Shown here one piece after another: positions 32,846-42,307 of a DNA stretch of 57,979 bases (positions within the stretch are counted from its first letter, which is position 1; every line of letters begins with the position of its first letter). The notes below the pieces were generated by a model. It did no database searches, was not told the origin of the DNA, and was given only the letters and a program-made list of their open reading frames with translations. The position numbers were made by a program, and so were the translations under genes. The DNA is from Bdellovibrionaceae bacterium UBA3535. Lineage in GTDB: Bacteria; Bdellovibrionota; Bdellovibrionia; Bdellovibrionales; UBA840. The stretch is taken from the NCBI GenBank assembly GCA_002376845.1, contig DFOS01000004.1, positions 1-57,979 of the forward strand, in the 5' to 3' direction.

Positions 32846-35800
32846 GGACAGCTTAGCGGAAAGCCGGTACCTGCTGTGGAGCCCGCCGTCCATGATCCGC
32901 CAGAACAGGTAATGTCACCTGATGAATCAACCGTTAGAACATCCACTACGGTTAAACTAAAAGCACCTAAATCTAAAGAACCATTTGTAATCGTTAAATC
33001 TTGCCCCGTATTATCAAAGGTAAGATTCGATAGAGCAATTACCGAACCAGAGGCCTTATTGATTGTAATTGTGCCTTCGGGCAAATCTCCACTATTGGTA
33101 ATATACTGATCGGTCGTACCATTAATAATGATGCCTCCAGGTCCACCAACATTATGATTACCCGAAAAATATATATCCCCTTTTACTTCAATATCAGAAC
33201 GTACATCTCCTTTTAAATATGTAAATGTACCATCTACCACAATAGGAAGGTTTAGAGCTCGAAGTCTAACTGGCTCCCAATTATAATACCGATCCAAATC
33301 AACGGTTAAATCATTAAAGGTAGTTGCTGTATTAAAATTAATATCAAAATAAATAGTGCCTGGTGTAGAATTAGCTATGTCACCAACCAAGCGCACCAAA
33401 CCATTATTATGATCAAAGGTAGCACCACTATCGACTCTTAAACCTTGAATATGATCACCGACACTAGTCGCCGTAAAGCCTAGTTGCAATTCAGCAGAAG
33501 GCGCTTGAAATGTACCCTGCAGTATATGCAAATAAGGAAATGCTGTGTCAATACCCGGGTTTGTTGGCAATACAGAGCCAGAAGTTTTATCTACGGTAAT
33601 ACCCGTAAAAGCAGCGTTGGCAGGGCTTGTATAATACTGGTCTCCACTGCCGTTAAATGTAACATTGGCGTTCTTACTTCCTCTGAAATCATACCATGCG
33701 CCACCCGAGTTATCATTGATAAGATCACCTTTTAATTCAATTTCACCAACTAAGCCACCACCTGCAAGAGTTAAATCATTGTTCACTATGATGGTCGACC
33801 CAGTATTAATAAAAATCCATGTATCTCCGGTACCACAGCCCGCGGATTTACCGGAAACCTTGTAATTATAAAGATTCAATGTCGTCGGTATAATAAAATT
33901 AAAATCCGTGCCGCCACATACACCAGTATTTGGCCGTGTATGCAATAATCCATTGTTATGATTAAATGTTACTGTAGGATCTATACGTACTAATTCTATT
34001 TCGGTCGATAAGACGCTGTAGCGGTAAATCTCAAGTTCATCGGAAGTTGATGTAAATGTACCGCCATCTAAAGCAAAAACACCGCCATCAATAAATATTT
34101 TGCTATCTCCGCCTTGGAATGTGCCGCCTTCTTGTATGAAGCCATTAAGCCCAATGTCGATCGTATCACCACTTCCTTGCGTAAGGGTTCCGGTATAAGA
34201 GGAGGCAAGATAAATGCCTAAAACATCAATATTGCCCGGGGTGGTTACATTACAATCGGAGCCGCTACAAGAATTATCAAAGCCTATGGATACGGAACCG
34301 TCATTGGGCGGAACCGATCCCTTATTCCAGTTGGTTGCATTATTCCAATTGCCATCACCTGCAGAGCCGTTCCATACATACTCATTGTCATCATTATCTA
34401 CGATTGTACCTACTGCGATTGGATCAACTAAATTGGCATCTTTTGTCGAACCAGTTACTGTAAAAGTAAAGCTTTCATCAGGCTCCACACTAATATCATT
34501 TGTTACCACCACTGTAACTGCCGCAGAACTAGCTCCGTCCGCAATACTAACTGTACCGTCATTGTCCGTAAAATCGAAACTAGCAAAGGCGGTGTCATTG
34601 TCTGTGGTATAATTTGCATCCATACCAATATTACAAGACTTTGATTGCTGAATGGTAAAAACCAAATTATTTGACTCTGGCTCAGTCTCATCAGCAACTG
34701 TAATATCAGGAGCCCCTACATTTCCCAGTATACCACCCCCTGGATCTGAAGTAGAACCATTGACGACCAAATCTGCGCAGTCTGCATTGATATAAGCTTG
34801 ATCCGGTGAGTTCGAAACAATTAATTGATCGTTTACAGTTATAGAATACCTCTGCATATCCCAAGTACCATCCGTCAATATAAGATCTTGCGACCAACCA
34901 CTACCATTATAATTCATATTAAGAGCACCATGCTGAATCACACTGCCGCTCGCTTTATTCATGATAAAATTACCTCGATGCTCTCCACCAGATCTATATA
35001 TATTTTGGTCACCACTTCCCATAAATGTAATCGACGGGGCTGGATTGGCCTGCGAGCCTGGTGCATCTAAGAGAGTAAAATCTCCTTCAAGATCGATATT
35101 GCCCGTGCCATACATAAAAGTAATATCCTGCGTCATATTCATAGTAAGATCGCCTGCTATGGGCATATTGGTATTAATATACAGGTCGGCACTGTTACTA
35201 GACTTGTTAAAGAGGACATTATTAAAGGCAAAACCACTGTTAACATCTATATACGCCTCACGTCCTCCAACAAAATGCACTTCGGATGTACCCGCATTAA
35301 CCGTACCGCTGGTATAGGTGAGATCCTTTTCCACCTCTATTTCTCCCGCAAGATTTACTGTGCCGCTAGAAGCAAATTCTATCGATGGAAGCATGCCCCC
35401 ATCAGAACCAGTGACTGTTTGCGTTCCGCTCCCTGTTAATCTGATGGTTGCATCTCCACCATCCCAAGCTGTGGCTGTCAAATCTCCCTCTACCTCTAGC
35501 ACACCTCCATTAATTTGATTGTCAGTGCCAGCAGCATTAAACAGTACATCTCCCTGTGCCGTTACAGTTCCCACAAGGCTTACGTTTGTACTTCCTCCCT
35601 TCACAAATTCCATATTATTAAAAGACATACCATTTGTGGTAATCGTAGAACTTGTTGCGGCCCAGCCCCATGAAAAATAGGCAACGGAGGTGCCTGGGTT
35701 TACAGTGCCAGATACATGGGTCCAGTCTCTGGGTATATGCAGCGTGCCGCTAAGATTTACCGTGCCGGTGGCATTAATGGTGATATTTGGCAGCTGACAG

Positions 35801-38800
35801 GCCTGCAAACCAGAAAAGTTTTGCGTTCCTGAACCATTTAAATTGATCGTGGCCACTCCACCTATACCGGCGTTGCAGGTTATATCTCCAGCAACATGAA
35901 TGGTGCCGGTTCCATTAATCCTCGAGTTACCACTTGCCGAATGATAATATTCATTTAGAACTTCTATATCACTAGCAAATACTGTGGAATTAGCACCTAC
36001 TAAATAGTGAAGATTATAAACTTGAGAGCTATCAACATCCACCGTGCGGGCTGTCGACCCTACTAGCCGCAAAGTGGCCGTACCCGCATTATAAGTGCCG
36101 CCATCAATAATAAAATCCCCATCTATATTAATGTTAGAATCACCAGCCTGAAACGTGCCGCCGCTTTGGTTAAAACCATCTGTGCCTATATCCATCACAT
36201 CCCCGCTCGATTGCGTGAGCGTTCCTGGATAGCTAGCGCCTAACCATAATCCGCCTACATCCACATTCCCCGAGGTAGTGGCATCGCAATTGGCCGGCAC
36301 ATCATTACAAACATCATTAAAGAAGGCCACATCCGATGGTCCTGGAACCGACCCTTCAGACCAGTTGGCCGAATTGTCCCAGTCGTTATCGCCGGCATCT
36401 CCCGTCCATACATTCACATCATCATCCTCAATGGTACCTACGCCCTGAGAATCAGTAATGGTTCCGTTGTTGGTAGAAGTAAGATTCACAAACAAGGTCT
36501 CATCGCCCTCAGGTAAAGAATCACCATTGGTCACCACGGTAATGGTGCCCGTGGTGTTCCCCACAGTTATGTCGATGGAGCCATCGTTGTCCGTATAGTC
36601 GGAGCCCGCAAGGGTGGCCGTATCATCATCAGTAGTATAATTGATGGTTGTTGTACCGGAGCACATAGGCTCGCTCATGGTCACGGTAAAGACAAGATTG
36701 CCGCCCTCTAATACTTGAACATCATCGATGGTAATATTAGGAGCTGGGGTACCAATGATGGTACCATTGTCATAAGGGCCGGCCGCAACGGGTGAGCCGC
36801 CAACGGTTAAAGTGCTGCAGCCCTTGTTAATGGTAGTGCCAGTGGCCATGCTTAGGGTGTCATCAATGGTAAGATCATAGCCGCTCATAAGAATGTCGCC
36901 GTCTTGGATGTCTAGGTCTTGGCCAGCGGCATCGAGGCTTACATTTGTTTGCAGGATTACGTTGCCTGAAGGCTTGTTTAGACTAACGAGACCATTCGTT
37001 ACTATGGAGGATGCCGCTTGATTTAAGGATTGGTCCACATTGCCGTTAAAAGTGATGTTTACTGTACTATTGCCAGCACAGTCTTGAAAGGATGTGATAG
37101 CGCATTCCGTTTGCAAGTCACCTTGCAGAAGAATCTCACCACCAATAATTTTACCATTTTCAAGAAGCAAATCATTTTCTACCGTAATAGTATGACCTGC
37201 TTGAATGCTAATAGCTAAGCCGTCATTACCTGAACTAGGATTCGAATCTCTAACATCCAGTATAAAATCATAGAAGTTTACTCCCGAAGGCGCAGAAATC
37301 ACAGCAGTATTTGTAATACCTCCTCCAACACCCCCATTGCCATTGAAGTAAACTTCACCATTATTATGATTAAACGTGCCGCCACTTACTGTAAAGCCAT
37401 CCGTTTGTGAGCTAGTATTGAAATTGTAGCCGACAGTAAAGCGATTGGATGGAGCCGTAAAGCTTCCGCTTACTAATTCAAACTTTCTAAGGTTTAAATC
37501 TGTAGTTCCAGCCAGAGGAGTAACGGTGGAACTTGTATTTACACTAAATTGTGGCCCGCCAGCAGTTCCCACAACAGAATAGGTTTGGGGTACATTGCCA
37601 TCAAATATTATTGTGCCCCAGCCACTTTTATCGGAACATGTAATCCCACCAGGACAATCAAGCAACAGGTTACCTTTTAAATGAAGATGTCCATTAAAAC
37701 TTCCATTCTCGATAGTTAAATCATTTAAAACATTAAATGTATGGCCATTTGTAAAAGTCATACTAACATTATCATTACCACCAGAAGAATTGGTATCCCT
37801 TACGGCGATTTTTAAATTATAAAAATCAAAACCACTTGGCGCGGAAGCCAATAAGGGGATATTGTTTACAGATGAGCTTCCGTTAAAAACAACCGTTCCG
37901 TTATTATGTGCGAAGGTACCGCCATTAATGGTAAATCCATCCGTAGCGGGAAAGGTGAAGTGTTGGCCTACTAATAATTCCCCTGAAGGGGCCGTAAAGC
38001 TGCCGCTAATTAGTTCAAATTTCGACATTTGAATTTGCGTAGTCCCTGCAGCTGGGGAAAAACTGCCCGTGGTGTCCACAACGACTTCACTGATGGCTCC
38101 AATATCTTGTACGCTATATTCTTGTGCTGTGTTACCATCTATAATGATTCTTGTTGATCCACCCATATCCGCACAACTTAAATAGTCACTTGGATTTGCA
38201 CACTCTAAAATGAGATTGCCTTTTAAATGAAGCTCCCCTTGTAGTAAGTGCCCTCGTATTATCTTTAGGTTGTTCAGAACATTTACAGTAGCTGAAGGGT
38301 CCACTATGACTCCAACATCATCACGTCCACCAGATGGATTGGCATCTGATACATCGACCGTTAGATTATAAAATTCTACCCCACTAGATGCTAGTATTCT
38401 AGAAGGCTCATCGTTTGTTGTACTCCAGCCGTCAAATCTAACTTCACCATTATTATGGATAAAACTACCGCCTTCCACTTCAAAGCCATCAAGTGCAGTA
38501 GACCAAACCTGTAAGCCCACAACCAATTCATCAGAAGTTGAAGTAAATACTCCTCCATTAATACTAATTTTTTCTACGTCTATAAGACTATCGCCGCCAA
38601 AAAATGTTCCGCCATTTTGCAGCCAATCATCACTTCCAACCGTAATCGTATCCCCACTCGACTGGGTGATGGTTCCAGGATAACTTGCAGAGATCCAGAA
38701 TCCCAAGACATCCACATTCGTTTGTGTATTCACATCACAGTTCGCCGGTACATCATTACAGGTATCATCAAACATTACAGCAACCGAGCCATCTGTCGGC

Positions 38801-40998
38801 GGAACTGCTAGGCCGGACCAGTTGCCCGCTGTATCCCAATTGTTATCCCCTGCATCGCCGGTCCAGATATAACCGTTATCATCATCATTTAATATAGTTC
38901 CAATGCCCTCGCTATCAGTGATGGCACCTTGATCTGTTCCAGTTAGGTTCAAAGTTAAGGTTTCATCTGGCTCCATCGTACTGTCACTAGTGGTGACCAC
39001 CGTAATGGTGCCGCTAGTGCTACCAGCTGGAATTATAAGCGTGGAATCGTTATCGGTATAATCCGAGTCTGCTATTGTGGCCAGATCATCATCTGTAGTA
39101 AAAGTAATATTCGTTGCTGAGCCGCATACGCCTTCGGATAGTGTTACAGTAAACTCAAGGTTGCCGCCTTCCGTGACCTCGGCATCGCTGATGGTGATAT
39201 TTGGGTTGGAGCTGGAGCCTAACACAGTACCATTATCATAAGGGCCGGCGGCAATGGGAGAGCCACTAACGGTTAAAGTAGAAGAGCAGCCCTTATTGAT
39301 GGTCGTGCCCGTTGCCATAGAGAGAGTATCATCGATGGTTAGGTCGAATTCATTAAGCAAGACATCACCGTCTTGGATGTCCATGTCTTGGCCAGCGCCA
39401 TCAAAATCAACATTCGTCAAAAGAATCAAATTTCCCGATGCTTTATTAATGGTAACGGTTCCATCCATTAAACTACCGGTATCCACACTGATAGTTTGAT
39501 CTGCCGTACCATTAATAATTAAATTAGCGGCCCCGCTTGCTGCGCCTACATCAGCTACAATATCCCCTGCCACCGATAGATCGACCCAATCAATTTCCAT
39601 GGTACCATTACTACCCTCTCTCTCGATCCATAGATCATTTTCTACCTGAATATTGCCGGTATTCATGTGTTGCCACTTAACCCCGCCACCAGCATTGGAA
39701 GAAACTGAATATCTTAAATCATAAACATTGAGATCTTGCGCAAGGTCAATATCCAAGTAACGATAGTTATTTCCTGATCTACGAAGGTCTAATAGGCCAT
39801 TATTGTGATTAAAGGTCGCCCCAACTAAATAGCGAAAAACGGTAACGTAATGATCAGGGCTATTAAGCAAGGTAGTCCCCGAGGTAGCATTGTATGTCCC
39901 ACCATCTATCAATAATTTATTAACCCTTGCATCCCCAGAGGCGCTATTAAAGGTACCATCTACTAAAGTAAAATCTCTTGAACAAAATTGCGTTGTACCA
40001 CTAGCAGGAGAAAGGCTTGTGGCCCCCTTTTCTACCCTTACATGAGTTAAACAGCGACCTGTAGGCAATGAATACTCTTGATCACTGGATGTATTATTAA
40101 AAATCAGAGTGGCGTGAGGATCCGCAGAGCTTGGACAATAATTTTGGGCGCGGTCAGCATATAGATTACCACCGATGGTAATTTCTCCGCTTGCTGGATA
40201 GACAACACCTTCAGTCCCATAGGTTTGCATGCGAAAATCGTTTGCAACATTGAAGCCGCCCGCTAAATTCAAATTAAATTTCATACATGCTGCCGGGTCG
40301 CTAGTGTTCATGGAGTAGTTTAAATTGTAAACATCCATATCCTGTTGTAGGTTAATATCGAAATCACGATTGCTTCTCCATCCGGTGTATTCAATGTCCA
40401 ATGTACCATTGTTATGAGTAAAACTAGCTCCTGTTTCAAATCTTAAAACCTCGATATACTCTGTGCCGCGAACAATTCTTGTAAAGTCACTGGTAGCCGT
40501 ATAGGAACCGCCATTAATTTTTAAAGACCCCAAACGCACTTCACTATCCCCGCCTACAAACGTGCCGCCAGCCTGCACCCAACCATCTTCTCGAACTCTT
40601 ACCGTCACACCTGAGTTTTGCGTAATCGTTCCAAGAAAGCCCGATTCAATATCCACACCCAATACATCTACATTCGCCGTCATATCGGCATTGCAGTTGG
40701 CACCAAGACAGGCGCCTACGCGAAACTTTGCCACATCCCCTGAGCCAGGCACTTGTCCGCTCGACCAGTTGCCCGTGTTTTCCCAATCATTATCCCCGGC
40801 AAGGCCCGTCCATGTGAACGGCTCAAAGCCTTCTTGCCAAAAGGCAAAGGGCACAAACTGCGCGTGAGATGTTTTTTGTGTAGTAGTGGTTAGGGTGAAA
40901 GTGAGAGTGGCCGTGAGAATAACAAAAGGTACTGCGATCTTAAAAGATCGCATCAAGATGTTTCGGCTATGCTGTATGACTCGTTTTACTTTTTGCAA
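32842..40998 (-). CDS. Giant repetitive surface protein with three Calx-beta domains
   Basis: A 2,718-residue exported protein, probably a surface adhesin or fibre. After a signal region (hydrophobic AVPFVILTATLTFTL, cleavage near TSHA at about residue 46) it consists of four large beta-rich units, each opening with a W(T/N)G-AGD--W--A-NW motif at about residues 61, 709, 1528 and 2206. The first three units end in a Calx-beta domain (about 596-704, 1417-1526, 2098-2204: NITI-D, EGGNLVFTVT, DYTDNDG, DDD), a Ca2+-binding fold. Units are rich in Asn, Gly, Thr and Ser and contain repeated SGTF/GGTF beta-helix-like strands. No LPXTG, autotransporter barrel or clear C-terminal sorting domain is visible. 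Start is TTG at 40998; an ATG at 40953 is the alternative. Confidence 0.85.
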   Translation of the reverse strand: MQKVKRVIQHSRNILMRSFKIAVPFVILTATLTFTLTTTTQKTSHAQFVPFAFWQEGFEPFTWTGLAGDNDWENTGNWSSGQVPGSGDVAKFRVGACLGANCNADMTANVDVLGVDIESGFLGTITQNSGVTVRVREDGWVQAGGTFVGGDSEVRLGSLKINGGSYTATSDFTRIVRGTEYIEVLRFETGASFTHNNGTLDIEYTGWRSNRDFDINLQQDMDVYNLNYSMNTSDPAACMKFNLNLAGGFNVANDFRMQTYGTEGVVYPASGEITIGGNLYADRAQNYCPSSADPHATLIFNNTSSDQEYSLPTGRCLTHVRVEKGATSLSPASGTTQFCSRDFTLVDGTFNSASGDARVNKLLIDGGTYNATSGTTLLNSPDHYVTVFRYLVGATFNHNNGLLDLRRSGNNYRYLDIDLAQDLNVYDLRYSVSSNAGGGVKWQHMNTGNIQVENDLWIEREGSNGTMEIDWVDLSVAGDIVADVGAASGAANLIINGTADQTISVDTGSLMDGTVTINKASGNLILLTNVDFDGAGQDMDIQDGDVLLNEFDLTIDDTLSMATGTTINKGCSSTLTVSGSPIAAGPYDNGTVLGSSSNPNITISDAEVTEGGNLEFTVTLSEGVCGSATNITFTTDDDLATIADSDYTDNDSTLIIPAGSTSGTITVVTTSDSTMEPDETLTLNLTGTDQGAITDSEGIGTILNDDDNGYIWTGDAGDNNWDTAGNWSGLAVPPTDGSVAVMFDDTCNDVPANCDVNTQTNVDVLGFWISASYPGTITQSSGDTITVGSDDWLQNGGTFFGGDSLIDVEKISINGGVFTSTSDELVVGLQVWSTALDGFEVEGGSFIHNNGEVRFDGWSTTNDEPSRILASSGVEFYNLTVDVSDANPSGGRDDVGVIVDPSATVNVLNNLKIIRGHLLQGELHLKGNLILECANPSDYLSCADMGGSTRIIIDGNTAQEYSVQDIGAISEVVVDTTGSFSPAAGTTQIQMSKFELISGSFTAPSGELLVGQHFTFPATDGFTINGGTFAHNNGTVVFNGSSSVNNIPLLASAPSGFDFYNLKIAVRDTNSSGGNDNVSMTFTNGHTFNVLNDLTIENGSFNGHLHLKGNLLLDCPGGITCSDKSGWGTIIFDGNVPQTYSVVGTAGGPQFSVNTSSTVTPLAGTTDLNLRKFELVSGSFTAPSNRFTVGYNFNTSSQTDGFTVSGGTFNHNNGEVYFNGNGGVGGGITNTAVISAPSGVNFYDFILDVRDSNPSSGNDGLAISIQAGHTITVENDLLLENGKIIGGEILLQGDLQTECAITSFQDCAGNSTVNITFNGNVDQSLNQAASSIVTNGLVSLNKPSGNVILQTNVSLDAAGQDLDIQDGDILMSGYDLTIDDTLSMATGTTINKGCSTLTVGGSPVAAGPYDNGTIIGTPAPNITIDDVQVLEGGNLVFTVTMSEPMCSGTTTINYTTDDDTATLAGSDYTDNDGSIDITVGNTTGTITVVTNGDSLPEGDETLFVNLTSTNNGTITDSQGVGTIEDDDVNVWTGDAGDNDWDNSANWSEGSVPGPSDVAFFNDVCNDVPANCDATTSGNVDVGGLWLGASYPGTLTQSSGDVMDIGTDGFNQSGGTFQAGDSNINIDGDFIIDGGTYNAGTATLRLVGSTARTVDVDSSQVYNLHYLVGANSTVFASDIEVLNEYYHSASGNSRINGTGTIHVAGDITCNAGIGGVATINLNGSGTQNFSGLQACQLPNITINATGTVNLSGTLHIPRDWTHVSGTVNPGTSVAYFSWGWAATSSTITTNGMSFNNMEFVKGGSTNVSLVGTVTAQGDVLFNAAGTDNQINGGVLEVEGDLTATAWDGGDATIRLTGSGTQTVTGSDGGMLPSIEFASSGTVNLAGEIEVEKDLTYTSGTVNAGTSEVHFVGGREAYIDVNSGFAFNNVLFNKSSNSADLYINTNMPIAGDLTMNMTQDITFMYGTGNIDLEGDFTLLDAPGSQANPAPSITFMGSGDQNIYRSGGEHRGNFIMNKASGSVIQHGALNMNYNGSGWSQDLILTDGTWDMQRYSITVNDQLIVSNSPDQAYINADCADLVVNGSTSDPGGGILGNVGAPDITVADETEPESNNLVFTIQQSKSCNIGMDANYTTDNDTAFASFDFTDNDGTVSIADGASSAAVTVVVTNDISVEPDESFTFTVTGSTKDANLVDPIAVGTIVDNDDNEYVWNGSAGDGNWNNATNWNKGSVPPNDGSVSIGFDNSCSGSDCNVTTPGNIDVLGIYLASSYTGTLTQGSGDTIDIGLNGFIQEGGTFQGGDSKIFIDGGVFALDGGTFTSTSDELEIYRYSVLSTEIELVRIDPTVTFNHNNGLLHTRPNTGVCGGTDFNFIIPTTLNLYNYKVSGKSAGCGTGDTWIFINTGSTIIVNNDLTLAGGGLVGEIELKGDLINDNSGGAWYDFRGSKNANVTFNGSGDQYYTSPANAAFTGITVDKTSGSVLPTNPGIDTAFPYLHILQGTFQAPSAELQLGFTATSVGDHIQGLRVDSGATFDHNNGLVRLVGDIANSTPGTIYFDINFNTATTFNDLTVDLDRYYNWEPVRLRALNLPIVVDGTFTYLKGDVRSDIEVKGDIYFSGNHNVGGPGGIIINGTTDQYITNSGDLPEGTITINKASGSVIALSNLTFDNTGQDLTITNGSLDLGAFSLTVVDVLTVDSSGDITCSGGSWTAGSTAGTGFPLSCP
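36745..36905 (-). repeat. Intragenic repeat, unit 2 copy of the Calx-beta junction
   Basis: Encodes a DLTIDDTLSMATGTTINKGC-type segment followed by a PVAAGPYDNGT stretch, almost identical in protein to the copy at about 39205-39345 (unit 1), which precedes the first Calx-beta domain. The DNA has diverged mostly at third positions, showing tandem duplication within the gene followed by purifying selection. Confidence 0.7.
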
Positions 40999-41174
40999 GA
41001 CTACGTACCCTTTTTAATACCTGATATGCATTAATCGGTAGGGACTTGATTTTACTTGAGTTTTTCTCAAAACTAGACGCATTCTTTGAAGTAGCACACA
41101 AGCCAGTTAGGTGTTTTAAAGTGATACATGAGGTCTGTTTACGTGTAATGATTCAAGACAAATTGGCTATTTAG

Positions 41175-41224
41175 TTGCTTGCTCAAATCCTCATAGATTT
41201 GCGGAAAAGGCAGCGGACACTTAT
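41175..41224. repeat. Right ~50-bp direct repeat bounding the giant surface-protein gene
   Basis: Partner of 32796-32845 (43/50 identical, same orientation). It lies 4 bp past the ychJ-like gene's stop codon on the minus strand, so each of the two adjacent minus-strand genes (this one and the giant gene) is followed at its 3' end by a copy of the repeat. The remaining 176 bp to the giant gene start include a TTGAG-TTTTT-CTCAA dyad near 41057. Confidence 0.85.
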
Positions 41225-41228
41225 TTAC

Positions 41229-41723
41229 TTATAAAGCGCAACATTTTTTATATTTCTTGCCGCTGCCACAAAGGCAAGGGTCATTGCGGCCCAGTTTGGG
41301 CTGGTCATGCACCACTGTGGTATTTTCTCGATTTAAAATTTCACCCTCAACAAAATACCAATGGCCATCGTTGCCGCGCTTAAAGAAGGAATGCTCTCGA
41401 TGCTTGCGCACTTCCCCGTCTTCCTTGTAGGTTGCTGTAAAATCCACGGTACCGCTTCGGTCTTGCGGGCCACCTTTTTCACTCTCATGTACTTCTAGTC
41501 CCAACCATTCGGATTCTTCGGCCCACTTTTTTGAAGCCTGGTAATCAAAATCATCTCGCTCATGAGGAGCTAAGGTATTTTTGATATGATCAATATTTTT
41601 TACTACGTAAGCGGTATAACGCGATCGCATAAGGGCTTCTGCCGTCTTCGCCCGCTTGCTTCCATTGATTATGGGTTCACAGCATGAATTGTATTCTACA
41701 TCCGTTCCACAAGGGCAAAGCAT
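41229..41723 (-). CDS. YchJ-family protein with two SEC-C zinc motifs
   Basis: A 164-residue cytosolic protein. An N-terminal PCG-x-CC motif (CPCGTDVEYNSCC) and a C-terminal SEC-C motif (GRNDPCLCGSGKKYKKCC) bracket an NTF2-like middle (LMRSRYTAYV, GTVDFTATYKEDGEV, FFKRGNDGHWYFVEG), the layout of the YchJ/UPF0225 family. SEC-C motifs bind zinc and, in SecA, contact SecB; the function of YchJ is unknown. Its ATG overlaps the infC stop by one base (TAATG), so it is translationally coupled to infC. Confidence 0.85.
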   Translation of the reverse strand: MLCPCGTDVEYNSCCEPIINGSKRAKTAEALMRSRYTAYVVKNIDHIKNTLAPHERDDFDYQASKKWAEESEWLGLEVHESEKGGPQDRSGTVDFTATYKEDGEVRKHREHSFFKRGNDGHWYFVEGEILNRENTTVVHDQPKLGRNDPCLCGSGKKYKKCCAL

Positions 41724-42298
41724 TATTCTTCCGGATGTTCTTTGCGATATTGTTTAATCTTTGTGGCATCAGGGGCCAAAATGGTGAAAAGCTGTTGTCC
41801 TTCCATTTTTGGTCGAACCTCTACTTGCGCCAAATCTTCCATTTGCTTGATCACATCTTGAATGACCTTCATACCCAACTCTTGGTGCGCCATTTCACGG
41901 CCACGAAAGCGCATATTCACCCGTACTTTATCTCCTTGCAGAATAAACTTACGAGCATTGCGCAGCTTTACATTAATATCATGTGTATCTGTACGCGGGC
42001 GCAGCTGCACTTCTTTTACGGTGACGCGCACTTGTTTTTTCTTCGACTCTTGCGCCTTTTTCTTTTGCTCATAAAGATACTTACCATAATCCATGACCTT
42101 GCAAGTGGGCGGCTTCGCATTCGGTGCCACCTCAACAAGATCGAGACCTTTTTCTTCGGCAATTTTTAAGGCCTCACCGCTCGACATTACTCCAAGCATG
42201 GACCCATCATCCCCGATCACACGAATTTCTGACGCTCGAATGCGATCATTAATACGGGTTCTATCATCTCTTTGCGGTCTTCTTCTGTCGCCTCTTAT
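41723..42298 (-). CDS. infC: Translation initiation factor IF-3 (AUA start)
   Basis: A 191-residue IF-3. NDRIRASEIRVIGDDG, LDLVEVAPNAKPPTCKVMDYGKY and the C-terminal FRGREMAHQELG domain are diagnostic. The first in-frame conventional start (GTG, 42218-42220) would remove the conserved N-terminal segment, whereas an ATA at 42296-42298 lies 5 nt after a perfect AGGAGG and restores a normal-length protein. infC in other bacteria uses AUU, AUC or AUA, which lets IF-3 repress its own translation. The Shine-Dalgarno begins inside the thrS stop codon. Confidence 0.9.
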   Translation of the reverse strand: MRGDRRRPQRDDRTRINDRIRASEIRVIGDDGSMLGVMSSGEALKIAEEKGLDLVEVAPNAKPPTCKVMDYGKYLYEQKKKAQESKKKQVRVTVKEVQLRPRTDTHDINVKLRNARKFILQGDKVRVNMRFRGREMAHQELGMKVIQDVIKQMEDLAQVEVRPKMEGQQLFTILAPDATKIKQYRKEHPEE

Positions 42299-42307
42299 AT
42301 ATACCTC

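Noticed and set aside
34214..34612. Plus-strand ORFs across 33-41 kb
   Set aside because: All are antisense to the giant repetitive gene, whose biased codons create open frames on the other strand.
42218..42220. GTG start for infC
   Set aside because: It removes the conserved IF-3 N-terminus and has no Shine-Dalgarno; the AUA with AGGAGG fits better.
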